A DNA stretch of 64,000 nt from Trogon surrucura (taxonomy: Eukaryota > Chordata > Aves > Trogoniformes > Trogonidae): contig CM036618.1 in the NCBI GenBank assembly GCA_020746105.1, forward strand, positions 46,530,514 to 46,594,513. The letters are read 5' to 3'. A program made the translations under genes and the position numbers. The notes under the pieces are model-generated. The model ran no database searches, was not told the origin of the DNA, and worked only from the letters and a program-made list of their open reading frames with translations. Positions 52,680-64,000 of this stretch are shown here, in pieces (positions within the stretch are counted from its first letter, which is position 1; each line of letters starts with the position of its first letter).

Positions 52680-53620
52680 ACGAAGTGACGCACCCCTGAG
52701 CGCACACCTCAATAAACAAATGAATAACTATCGCTAGCAAAGCTCCTGTCGGGCTGTGATGGGGGTGACAAGGTGTAACTCGTGTAATTCAGCTGTTAAC
52801 GCCTCGGAGCGGTGGAGGATGTGCACAGGGGGTGAGGCACCGCCCGTGCCCCAACTCCGGCTGCTCCTCTCCCCGGTAACGCCGCAACCCTCTTCGCCCA
52901 CATGGACCTTCCCCATGGGTAGGTCTCGCCGAGGCGCGGGGGCACCGCCAGGGCACCCCCACAGCGAGGCCGACGGGACGGCCTGATGCCGCCACTCGCC
53001 TCCGGGTCCCTCGCCTGACACGCCCCACTCCCCTCCAACCACCGCCGGGGCGCCGGCCCTGCGGCCCGGACACGGCCTGCACCGGGCGGACGAGGGCACA
53101 CCTGCGGCCCGGCCGCACCGCCCGTGCGTGACGGGAACCCGCACACCGGCTGCTCCCTGGCGAGCTCGGCCGCGCCGGGCCCAGCAGCGCGAAACGTGTG
53201 TGGGGAGGAACGAGAACCCGGCACCTGTCGCCCCGCCGAGGCGACCCCCCCTCCCACCAGGCCAGCTTCCCGAAGGGCGGGGCCCCGGTGGGCAGCGCGA
53301 CCTTCCCGCCCCTCCCCCGCCCGAGCGGAGCCGCCACCCCTACCCCGTCCGGAGGGCGGAGCGGCCCGAGTCGCGCGCTGCCGCCTCCGCCGCCGCGCCA
53401 GGGGCCGCCGGAAGCCCCGCACGGCGGCGGGGGCGGGGCGCCGCGGGGGCGGAGCCGCGACCTGCGCGTGCACGCGCCTCAGCGCGGGGCGGGGCGGAGC
53501 GGGACGTGCCGGCCGGGCCGTTACGGCCCTTGGGCGCGTGCGGCGGGCTGAGGAGGGCGGCGGGAGGGGTCAGTGGGAGCGCGGGGCTCGGCTGGGCGCC
53601 CTTTTGTGTATTTTATATGG
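52680..53620. promoter_or_regulatory. CpG island, probable FBXL4 promoter/first exon region
   Basis: Composition changes sharply from AT-rich to very GC-rich with dense CpG. GC boxes (GGGGCGGGGC type) occur at about 53429-53439, 53445-53453 and 53483-53497. It lies about 7 kb upstream of the FBXL4 start codon, where a non-coding first exon is expected. I could not place that exon: weak candidate minus-strand donors exist near 53100 and 53220 but neither stands out. Islands of this kind are often bidirectional, so a plus-strand transcript is possible but not shown. Confidence 0.85.
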
Positions 53621-54354
53621 CAAAATCGAGCGAAAGGCGGTGGAGGGTTATTATGCTGTTGCTCTTTGGGACTCAAACCATCTCTGGCTTGTGTCGTTTC
53701 ACCCCTGCAGGCGCACTTCCCGTGTCAAGCCTCAGCCTGGTTTCTCCCAAAGCTTTCTCTCAAAGCGAGTTATAAGTGCAGCCCTAGCCCCAGCCCAACC
53801 GGGTCATGCTTGTAACGTGGGGTTTTGAGCCCTCGACGTGTCGTAACGGCAGCCCTGATTTTAATTGGTGTTAATGAGTACTTGCTCCAGCGAGTTGTGC
53901 TGCTTCTTGGGTCCCTAACTGGCCTATTGCAAAGGAAGTGTCATGTTTTGCTTCCATATCCTTTAATTTGGTACGCATGCCCAAGCATTTGTGCCTTCTC
54001 TCTCAACTGCCGCTTCCGATTCCAGCTCCTGCAACGATAACCAAAATTGCTGTCGGTCCATCTAGTCACACATCTCCAACGATGCTCCGTGTCAGATCGT
54101 ACCTTGGACTGTTCAGTTACGGTAGAAAAGAACGGTGCTTACTTTGACCAGATGGTCAAAATACAATTCTAAAAATCCCCAAAATATTCATATCTAAGGT
54201 GCTCTTTGTATAATGTTATGTAAATTTTATAAATTCCAAATGTAGAAATGTACACATTTAGGGTAGAGTGCTTCTTTGCTGCCAACTAGGCCGCTGCACA
54301 ACCCTGTTTTCCACAAGCAGACATTCCAGCATCACCAGTTTATGGGTGATTCAT

Positions 54355-54406
54355 ATACCTGCATGCACATGTGTGCACATAGAGAAATACACATACATGC
54401 AGGTAT
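54355..54406. repeat. Inverted repeat, 11-bp arms
   Basis: ATACCTGCATG (54355-54365) pairs exactly with CATGCAGGTAT (54396-54406) across a 30-nt CA/TG-rich spacer. It may be a hairpin in RNA or a by-product of alternating purine-pyrimidine sequence. Confidence 0.8.
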
Positions 54407-54930
54407 TTTTTACATGTGTAGGATGCCACCATTTTAAAACAGCAATTTAAGCCCCAAGTTTTAAGGCACTACTACAGAAGAAGGCTGTTCAGATTGCAGT
54501 GCCAGCAGAGTAGGGTGCCTTTCTTTGCCTCACTTGTATCCTATAGTCACTTGCTACAAGCAGTGTGCTTACAAGGGCACTTTCAACAATTGCCTTCCCA
54601 GACAGTGGCAGTCTCAAGTTTTGAATTCATAATACAAAAAAACACCCACAAAACTGGAAACCAGCCTATGAACATGTTTGCTGAATCAGAAAATAGCTTA
54701 GGCATGAAGATGAATGTTTGCATTTTATTTTGTTCATGATACTGTTTTCATTTTAGGTTTTGTAGGTATCATGCTGTCCTTTACAAAAGAAACTAAGTGA
54801 ACACTTGAAAGACACAGTTTATCTAACCCGTTTAAGAATCCTACTTTAGCATTAAGTGTATCACCTAAGAAAAGGAAGCTAAAAGTTTCTATTTTTGCCT
54901 ATTGACTATAAAGAAAAAACGGGTAACTAC

Positions 54931-54950
54931 CTGTACAGGTACCTGTACAG
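54931..54950. repeat. Perfect 20-bp palindrome
   Basis: CTGTACAGGTACCTGTACAG equals its own reverse complement across all 20 positions. Its core CAGGTACCTG holds two inverted CAGGTA words, the E2-box type bound by ZEB/Snail-class factors. It lies about 1.3 kb outside the CpG island. Any regulatory role is inference. Confidence 0.85.
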
Positions 54951-56368
54951 AAGTTTGTGTTTGGCCAAATCATTACTTTCCTGTGTTTAAGACTGTATTG
55001 AGACAGAGCTCTGCATCAGTGCAGAAGATAGACAGTTATTCTCTCAGTCCACTCATCCCAGCTCACAGAGGCTGGAATCATCACAGATTCATCTTACTTG
55101 AATTTGGCTTTGTGAAAGTTACGTGTGATCCAGTCTGCTAGGCTTATTCCATAGTCCATGGGGAGACATGGATATCTGCAGGTGATCCAGACTATCCCAG
55201 TTGTTTATATGACAAGTGCCTGAGATACACAGAAGATATCCCTGTTGCTCCATCCCCGAACTTTCAGGCACCAGGTAGCATGTGCTGTGTATGAACGCAT
55301 CAGTACTGAGCAAGGCAAACTGCAGAACCAACTGCATCACTATTCACGGAGGTTGTCCAATGGCAGGTAGCATTTTGGAACTGCAGGGAGACTGGTATTT
55401 ATCGAAGGGGACGGAGGACATTGGGTGACACTGTCCTTCTTGTCTAGGCTGCTGTCTCAGATTCAAGCTGTGTGCATTCAAGATGTGCTCCAAATTACTG
55501 TCAAATTGTCATTCCACAGCCTTGGTAAAAATCAATTGATGATCTGTCTTTATTCATCAGTTACTCACATCTGGAGCTGACAGATAATCTCCAGTGAGCT
55601 ACGCCACATAAACACTTTACACATATTCTTATGTAGGCGTAGAATATGTTCCAGAAAAGCCTCTCTGTGTTGAAAGGAAACACACCAGTAGAACACGAAA
55701 ACTTCCATTTATAAAATAGCATTCAGACTTATCTTCTGCGTGCTAATCCAAGAGTCACCAAATTCATGTTTTAACAGCATTCTGCTTCTCCTTCAGTTTT
55801 TGCTCATTATACTAAGCAGTGCTATGGCTTGCTCATTAGGAAGAAATCTTATTGAAGTCAGTAGGAATATTGTTTCAAAATTAGGGATAAAGAAGGAGAA
55901 CGTCATATAACTGACACGGTTAAATGGGATTAAGTTATGTCTGTGTCTATACCAAAGGCACATAAGGGAATGATATGACTAGTGACTTTTCAATTACTTT
56001 TGACTCCCAGGACATGTGTCTGGATCATGGATCCATGGTCAGGTACTTCAACTCACTTATCACCACAGAGCACTCTTGTGATAAAAATGTCCAGAGGGAA
56101 ACTTTCCATAGGAGGAGGTAAAGATCCCACCACATCAGCTCTTGTGGCTGGTGGTTGCAGCTCCAAGGCTGTTTTATGTTCTGCGCTCCCAGAAGATGGC
56201 CAGACCCACTTTTCCAGGCAAAGTGGTCATTGAAAAAGCACATGAAACCAAAGGATTTTTAGTGAGAATGAAGAATCTGCTTCATTTAAGCAATGAATCT
56301 TACCAGAGCCTTGGGTAGACTTAGGAGACAGCTCCTCCTGAAAACAGGGTAACACTTTAAGATTGCAA

Positions 56369-56386
56369 AAAAAAAAAAAAAAAAGA
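56369..56386. repeat. Poly-A tract
   Basis: An uninterrupted run of about 18 A residues is followed by a mixed GA-rich tail. No LINE or SINE body is recognised upstream, so it is treated as simple repeat. Confidence 0.85.
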
Positions 56387-59300
56387 AAAAGATAAGCCTG
56401 TGTTGCTATTTCTAAGGTATTGGTTGAGAAAATGTTCCGTAAATGCTTTTGAGAAAACATTCTGTAAATTCCAAATCATGCAAAAAACTACCGGGCTTGT
56501 AAATCACCAGTTCCAGCTCCCAGCAGAAAACTGATCTGAATATTGTTATCGCTTTGCAAAGCTCTGTATTTTAAAGTGTTAAATTGAACCCTAAAAATAA
56601 CAAAATCATTCTAATCACTGAGCTGTTTTTAATACAACAAACTTAGCGGAGTGTTAACTGCAGAGCAGCACTGAGTGTGCACGCACAACGCCGTTGCCAT
56701 CAGTGTGAGCTGTTCTCTCTGGCTTCCGCTACATCCCAGGATATTAACCCAGCACGGGAAACATCTCGCTGCCTCTTGGACTGGCATTAGTGCTTTTTGA
56801 TATGTGAAATTACATATGTTCTTTGAAGTGGAAGAAAAAGTACACTAAGTCAGTGAGACTCCTCACCGAGTATATTTAAACATGTTTGCAGGTGTTTCCA
56901 CGAGCCAGGCCTAACAAGTCATTTGCTTCTGGATCATCTTAAACTCTGTTTTTTCCAGACAAAATTTTTTGTTCCCTGTGGGTTGTTGGTTGGTTTTTTT
57001 TGCATGTAACAATATTTTGCGTAGCATCTTCTCTCAGTTACGCTCTAGGGAAGTGCCATGTTGCCTAGTTAATTGTGTTTGATGAATTTTATCTTTATGT
57101 TCTTGTATTTTTATTAAAAGATAAGAGAAGAATATACCACAGTGCAAGTAAGTGCTTAAATTTTATACGCAATTAAACTGCTGCAGTATTTCATCTCTGT
57201 CTCTGCTTGGCACTGGTTCTCAGTAGATCACACAGAATTTAGGCTCTAAACTCACTGAGGCAAGGGCAATGTCTTGCTATGTCTCCTGTGAAGCACCTAG
57301 TATATGTTACCAAATTATATAACAGTAACAGTTTCAGCATTTGAATTGCTAAGCACTGCTCTTGCCATGAAAGTACACTGCATGATACATAATTAAGCTT
57401 TAAGAAGAAAAGCATAAAGAATGAGAAAGTCCTAATTTATCAACATACAGTATTACCTGGACAAATCATGGTTAAAAATCTTTCCTCTTTCCTTTTCGTC
57501 TTTCAGCAGAAATGTGAGCAAAAATCCTCAAGCCTGGAAAAGATTCGCTGACTGAGTCTTCCTGAGGTTTCTAATGAGGATTAGGGAATCTGAGATATTA
57601 AAATATACTGTATACAAGGAGATTGTTGTGCAAGAATCTTCAGACAAGTTTCAAATCAGAATCCTTTATCAGCAGCAGTAGGATCCAGTAAGGATAATAT
57701 GCTAATTTTAACCAGCAATAGGCTTCATATAGGAGTCTAGAGACAGAGGTAGGTACAATCTTATTAAGCTTTTGTGTTGGCGCTGCACAGCTTGTTACTG
57801 CATTCAACTGAAATTTAAGAGTGGGAACGTAAAACCTGTGTAATATTTTAGCAGGATACACAGTAACATTGAAAGCTGAAGAACAATTGAAAAAGTACGT
57901 AGGGAATTCCCATAGCCCTTGGGCTACCGCCATTTTTCTTTTCCAGAAGACAAGTAAATGCTTTAGGTGTCTGTGCCATAAAAACTTTCCCAGAGGCAAT
58001 TCTGGCAAAGCACCTACTTTCTTCAATCCGAATCCGTCGCTTTAACCTTCTGAATGTCAGATTTCTAAAGCTGAGCGCTTCTGGTGCACTGGCAGCTGCT
58101 TCCAGTCTCTAGGCTTTCCTTGCAGCCTGCTAGGAGTGCAGAAGAGTATCACAGGCATGTACAGCTCAAGGAACAGGGACAATTGATTCCTTCTTCGTAA
58201 CAGCTAGAGAGCTGCAAGCTACGTTTGAACAAGGTCTTATTGCGATTTCACGATGAAAGGCAAGTTCTAATAATTAGCAGGACTGCGTTTTATCAGGCTT
58301 AGGATATTGATTGGTAGTAATTGTTAATCAGCTCAAGTCTGCTTTACCATGCCAGTACTTTTTCTTTAGAAATCTGTCAGCCATTTCATATTTTCTTGCA
58401 TAATGGCTGTATGAACTGACTAGCAGCAAGGAGCAGGTGACTGGTAGTTTCGAGGTAGACATGTGTAGTGCCCGCACTATGCGCTTTTTTGACACAAAAG
58501 CCAAGGGAATAGATACAGCTGCAGTGCAGTACTTCAGTGTTTGCAGATCTTAGCCATATTGATTTCAATAGAGATATGTCACCTAGCCTCACAAAAAGAC
58601 ATTGTTAGCCTCTCATCAACCATCACATAACTATTTTAAATCCTTTATAATACGTTCATGTGACCAGAGATATTTTTATAGGTCAGTTGTGTTCCATGGC
58701 TACAAAGCTGCCTGTGGCTCATCCACTGCTGACACATTTCACAATGAAATGATCAGTCAAATCAGAGCTCAGCAGAGCTGAAGAGTTACAGAAGCTGAAA
58801 TGTAAGATGATTCCACCCAAGGATTAGAAACGTGGAAAGCTATGAAAAGTACTGTGAAGTTGTTCCAGTCAGATCAATGTGAGTATTTCTGTCTATGGCA
58901 ATGAATGGAGAAGTTGACGGTGGTGCTTTGCAACTGATGTCTTAGGCTTCCAATACGATGGATCAGATGTGCAAAAGTTTTCTTTCAGAAATAGCATGTG
59001 CATCCACTGCAGGCCAAAAAGCTGCTTTCAGCTGTATAGATACGCCGACACTAAAACCATATGCTTATTTAGTACCCTTCTCTACTGCTAAAGATATCAT
59101 GCAAGTATAAAAAGTGAAAGTGGTGTATTAAAAGACTATAAGAAAATGTATCCATAAAAAAAAAAGGAGGCTTTAGTGCTTGCTGTGGCTTTGTTTTTTG
59201 TTTTTGTTTTTTTTTTAAAGGAGGAGCAGAACACACTGCAAAGCTAAATTTGTGGTGGAACAATTCAGAGTACGTATTAGAATTCGGCATCTTATTTTGT

Positions 59301-60297
59301 TGCCTTCTTCTGAAACAAAATTATTCCTGTATTTTAGTGAAAGAAAGGCTGGGAGCTCTAAACATATGCAAGCCCTAAAAAGTCATGGGAAATCTGCCAC
59401 AACTTGGGCAGTTAATGACCTAATGACCTCTTGGTTAACCTAATGAGTCCTCTTCAGCAAGCAAGGGCACAAAAACTGAACCTATCTTCTCAAAGAGATA
59501 AGGCCTATTCATCAGCAGAAGTTCAGTCCTCCCAGGGTTGAGGGTAAATTGTTTCAGCTCATCCAGATGAGTTTGTCACTCAAGCATTTTTCCAGAATGT
59601 CGAGCAAACCAGGAGAATGGCTTGAGAAAGAGGGCTCATATTGCTAGGGTGGGTGTGTAACAAGTCCCCAGTTGTGTTCTTACTGCTTTTTGTTTCCAGC
59701 AGATAATGTGTAAGAAAAGAGACTGTCACTTCCCTCACTATATAAGCTTTTAGCAACCAATTTCACAAAAGACTTAATGAGCTTCAGCTTCTAAGTACAT
59801 GCTTGTAGCCACCTTTCTGTCCGTGCTGTACCAACAGCTAAAAGTTACACTGTATGCATGCGTGTGTGTACATAGACGCACAGACACCCTGACCCCATTG
59901 CAGCAAACGCTTCCGCTTTTAATTTGCGAAAGTCCCTTAAATATGGGTACGGTTCAAATATAAAATAGTACAGCCAGATGTTTGACCCAAGCATTCTCTC
60001 CCTAAGAATGAATTCGCCACAGCGATAGAAACAGCTGTACTAAGTCACTTCTGAAGTATACATGGATACCATGTTCACATTCAACCAGAATATAAAAGCC
60101 AAGGATCTGTTGTGTTTTTTTCATTCTCATCTACTGATTACACTGGGATTTTCTACCTTAGCGAAAAGCTTAGTCAAAAGCAAGCAAGCTGTTAAGTTAG
60201 AAGTAGTTTTCCAACCTTGGGGTTGCGTGATTTAACTTTAAAATTATCATACTGTCTTGCAGGATTTTGGTTGGTTGCACAGTTGACGAAGTTTGTG

Positions 60298-60364
60298 ATC
60301 TAGGTAATATTTAGGAAATAAGATCTAGGTAATATTTAAGCAATAATATCTAGGTGATATTTCC
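60298..60364. repeat. 25-bp tandem repeat, 2.7 copies
   Basis: Units start with ATCTAGGTAATATTTAGG (60298) and ATCTAGGTAATATTTAAG (60323), then a partial unit with ATCTAGGTGATATTTCC (60348). Few substitutions separate them, so it is a small and fairly recent minisatellite. Confidence 0.9.
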
Positions 60365-61430
60365 AAAGAGAGAATGAGCAGGCAACAATATCAAGCAGCA
60401 TAGTGTCATACTAGTTCACAGAGGAATCATAGTGTGCAGGACATCTACATATAAGTTTCTATGCAACATTGCCAGGGAGAAGTACAGAGAAGCACAAGTA
60501 AGTGGTAGCTACTCCAAAACAAGAAAAACTAGGTGTAATTTTAAAATAATTCCTCTTCTGTGGCCACACATTATCACTTTGGAAAGAGGACTCGTAGCGT
60601 AATGGGAGATGATGGTTCCTAGCTATGAAATTACCAGTGTTGTGAAACTTTAAAAACACGGATATGTTCAGCCTGCCATGGTCTGTGATTTTATTGGCTG
60701 TGAATTGATTCCTAGTATGTTAATGAAGACCTATGTAGAGTTTTTCTTGATTAACTTATACCTTATAACTTGTTACTTTAACATTAAACAAGATTTAGAT
60801 TTTTGAGCTGTTGCATCTGATACCTCAATTATTCATCCTGGGAATTAATGTACAATTAACATGAATCCATGCTCACATGGAAATAGATGGTTATGTTAAT
60901 TTCGATGCAGTTGCTGAAAGCTGAATAATGAAAAGACTGGTATTAATATCTTTGTATTGGATACAGATCAGACTACATAAGGATAATTTTTTTTAAATGT
61001 AGAAATGTCTTCACAGTTTGTTTTATTTGCTCCATTCTCCTTTTGGTTTCAAGCTCTTTGGTCATCTGCCAATGATTTCACATAATTAAGACTGTTAAAT
61101 AGTTTTTGACTACAAATATATATAAAATATTTGGCCTACTTCTGTACTTATTTGTACACTTCTGGATGAAGGTAACTCCTTTGAAGTGACTGGAATTACC
61201 CCGTTATAAAGTTGCTTAAGGAAGATCATAGGTAGTTCAGTTCTTCCTGGAGCTTTTTCCTCCAACGTGTCAGGCTTGAGATGTGTCAGCAAGTTACTGA
61301 TACTGTAAATAATTAGTTCATTCCAAAACAAGGTAACACTGGAATATATTTTTCATGGCAGAGCGATTTCATTCTTAGCTTTTAAATACAGCAATTCCAC
61401 TGGATGAATGGTGTTTGGTTTGAATTCACT

Positions 61431-61448
61431 TTTTTTTTTTTTTTTTTT
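61431..61448. repeat. Poly-T tract
   Basis: About 18 consecutive T residues precede AAGAAATC. No element body was recognised on either side. Confidence 0.85.
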
Positions 61449-63350
61449 AAGAAATCTATTGATTTCTCTGCTTCCTTACTTTTTGGAGGACACAGCTAGC
61501 TATTGTCAGTCCAAGCCTGAAGCTGCAGTGACATCTGCAGCTCCCACACAGGTTAAGGAGGCTTGGGATGCACAGAAAACTGCTTGTGTTTGTGCCACCC
61601 ACTCACCTCCATGTGGGAGACTCCAAGGTTGCTTGGAATAACCAGCAAAATGAAACAGAGCTTTTTGCTGCCTGCTGTTAGCTTCCAGTATGCATTAATG
61701 AAAGTTATTCAGCATTGTTAGTGAGGTTTTCCCCTCTTCTGTTATTATAACCCTTTAGACTGAGTGTTGTCCTGTCCCTGATTTCCTGATGATCACTTAT
61801 TCTGGGCACATAGGTAGTTCTGAAGGTGGCATTGTTATTGACTGAACATACTAACTGCTTGAGAAAATGTTGATTACTTCACATACCTGAAAATTAATCC
61901 TGAAACCTTCCTGAACTATATTAATCAACTCCTCTAACTTGTTCTCTATTGGAGAAGGTGGAGGCCACAAATGTCATCGAAGAGCAGGTCTCCTCCCTCC
62001 CTCATTAGCACCTTACCACCTTCAGCTGCAAAATCCTTGAAACCAAGAATGCTATTTATAGCTTTTACAAAGCTATGTTGGCCTGTCCTGTTTCTGCAGC
62101 TAACTATTTGTTTGCCTCTTCCACCCTGTTAAATCAGCCCCTTGTGACAGCACCCTCAAGATCTGCAAAAGCAACGGCTCTGGAGTAACGTGGCAGGTGT
62201 GAAGGAGATTGATGGCAGCTAGAACTGTGGACCGATGGGAGCATTTAAACACCTCAGCTTCTGAGAGACTGAGGAAGAAATCAGGAGCATGAAGATGATA
62301 AAAGGGAAATATGGGGGGAGAGGAGGGAGGAGAAGCAGGGACTCCCATAAATAAGAGCTAGCTGAATCCCAAGACAGGAGGGTAATATCAAAATGCCTAT
62401 AAAGAGGATGCTGGTAAAAAAAATGGCTTTTTTTTTTTACTGTGTGTTCTGACTACATTAGGAACAGAATGCACAGGAACACTTAGTTCTAATAATAGAA
62501 GCTATATTAGAAAAAAAAAGGGGGAATATTTTCTTCCCTGTGTTTGCAATAATTATTTTCTGACAGTCATCTTTGCATGATGTCACAAAATCAAACACTA
62601 CTGTTGAATTATTTTGTGATCAGCAAGAATGTTTGTAGTCCTCTGTCTGCCAGACGTATCTCACCAGATGTCCTTGTGGTTCCAGGATGTCTGTGGAGGA
62701 TTTTTCCTTTCATAGGCAAGGCAGAACAGGCCAACTGACAAAGGATATTACTCTGAAGTACAAGGCCGACTTGCCTCCACACACTGGGTGCTGGAATTAA
62801 GAATCATTACTTCAGGCTGGAATGGAGAATCCTGTATTTCTAATGACAGTAGTGGTAGCCACAATGGCAAGTGCTTTTTTTGTGATGTTAAAGGGCAGAG
62901 ACCTTTAAATGTTGATAGCCAAGATATGCAGCACAAGTTAATGCTGTAGTGATCTGCCTTTAGCATGTAGGAAACATCTTTGCCCATACTCCTAACAAAT
63001 AGAAATAGCTGTCCACTTAAGTGGAAATCAGATGCTCTAGGTGTTAACACCTAGGTCTGCTACAGCCAGCTGAGTGACCTTAAATATCTATCACCCATCT
63101 ATGTATGCAGATGCTCTCCCATCACAGAAGAGGATTAATGATGCTACTTCACAGAGCTAATGAGAAAATGAATCAGTTAATGTTTGATTCACAAGAGCCG
63201 TAAAGCATTATATAGACGTTGTTTGTTTTTAATTACTCTGTCTATCATGCTAGCTAATAAGCAGTATTATTCATGTTCATACTATTATTTAAATCACCTT
63301 CTCTTTTACAGTTAACCCAAAGCATCTTTCTGATTTTTCTTACTTCTTTT

Positions 63351-63429
63351 CATAGAATCATAGAATCATAGAATGTTAGGGATTGGAAGGGACCTCGAAA
63401 GATCATCAAGTCCAATCCCCCTGCCAGAG
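63351..63429 (-). mobile_element. CR1 LINE 3' tail, 79 bp
   Basis: It is identical base for base to 40008-40086, the 3' end of the long CR1, including the three CATAGAAT units and GGGACCTCGAAAGATCATCA. After position 63429 the two diverge completely. It is therefore a very short, recent 5'-truncated insertion of the same subfamily. Confidence 0.93.
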
Positions 63430-64000
63430 TATTTTTCTTCTGGCTACCTGGGTTGCAAAATCTCCGTTCAACAGTATGCGTAGGTTAGAAGATATAGGCA
63501 AATAGGATCGTGGTTCCTCCTCGCCCTCTGAAAGTGAAGTTCAAAGAGCTTTATTCTCATCTTGCAATACTTAATGATCTCTTGTTTTTCCTCAGCTTCA
63601 GGATCTCATTCCTGACACCCAGTTTACTCTTCTGGATGGAAAGAGTTTGAAAGGATCTGAGTCAGAGTTTGTCCTCCCACTTCTGTAAAGCTGAAAGAGA
63701 TCATTCTCAAACAGTCAAAGTCTACATTCACATTTGGATAGCGCATACATGGGTTTTTTTCAATCTGGTCCTTGCACCAACTAACAGAGGTGAAAAGACA
63801 TCATCAGCAAATGATGTGAAGCATCAATTAATCACATGTAATTTCTTTCTTGTTTGATAGAGGAAGACATGATTTTGTAAATATTTGTACGGGGTCTTAA
63901 AGCCACCTATACAATAATTAGTTCTTATTCAGTAACGACAGATCACCAGCAGAAAAGCCTGTGCTTGTTGAAATGAAAGGCAGCAACCAATACACACTCC

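Larger units (their letters stand above)
53621..64000. other. Intergenic region upstream of FBXL4
   Basis: No supportable gene was found on either strand. Open frames here are short, lack homology that I recognise and sit in AT-rich DNA. Notable items listed separately are a 20-bp palindrome, an inverted repeat, a 25-bp tandem repeat, homopolymer tracts (56369-56386 A; 61431-61448 T) and a 79-bp CR1 tail. A divergent non-coding RNA from the CpG island cannot be excluded. Confidence 0.6.

Noticed and set aside
52796-53828. Long overlapping open frames of 182-234 codons on both strands in the CpG island
   Set aside because: High GC removes stop codons. The products are Arg/Gly/Ala/Pro-rich low-complexity with no recognisable domain, and several frames are open at once.
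57640-58026. 128-codon minus-strand frame
   Set aside because: No homology recognised, no repeat support and ordinary AT-rich composition. It is consistent with a chance open frame.
1-64000. CRISPR array, tRNA/rRNA genes, prokaryotic operons or defence systems
   Set aside because: No regularly spaced repeats, no cloverleaf or rRNA signature noticed. The spliced gene and CR1 elements show this is an animal nuclear genome.

Overview
This window is vertebrate nuclear DNA, almost certainly from a bird. CR1 LINE retrotransposons in several subfamilies carry the ATTCTATG-type octamer tails typical of avian genomes, there is a fragment of an avian ERV-type LTR, and the one recognisable host gene has the exon-intron layout of a vertebrate orthologue. 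I cannot name the species. There is no operon-like organisation, CRISPR array or tRNA/rRNA gene.

The host gene is FBXL4 (F-box and leucine-rich-repeat protein 4) on the minus strand, occupying about 1-53.5 kb. Five consecutive coding exons are readable with canonical GT-AG junctions and matching phases: 45399-45907, 33677-34022, 27215-27459, 17419-17632 and 989-1060. Together they encode residues 1-462 of a protein that is about 621 residues in mammals. They cover the mitochondrial-targeting N-terminus, the N-terminal beta-sandwich-like region, the F-box and the first leucine-rich repeats. The remaining repeats and the 3'UTR lie beyond the left edge. A 5'UTR exon segment (45908-45988) precedes the start codon. 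A strong CpG island at about 52.68-53.62 kb is the likely promoter.

The introns hold the repeats. Minus-strand CR1 copies, in the same sense as FBXL4, lie at about 2.9-4.75, 8.0-8.6, 11.8-11.9, 12.15-12.5, 15.4-16.4 and 40.0-42.4 kb. Plus-strand copies lie at about 19.3, 22.4-22.7, 48.8-49.2 and 51.1-51.3 kb. A plus-strand LTR fragment at 4.85-5.2 kb borders the first CR1. The 40-42.4 kb CR1 is by far the youngest-looking: it keeps a 757-codon open frame with the end of the endonuclease domain and a complete reverse transcriptase domain.

Right of the CpG island (53.6-64 kb) I see no supportable gene. That stretch is upstream intergenic DNA with low-complexity tracts, a perfect 20-bp palindrome (54931-54950), a 25-bp tandem repeat (60298-60364) and a 79-bp CR1 tail (63351-63429) identical to the end of the 40-kb copy. 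I found no previously undescribed system. The most useful leads are the near-intact intronic CR1 and its identical micro-copy, the acidic run in FBXL4, and the small palindromic elements upstream of the promoter.
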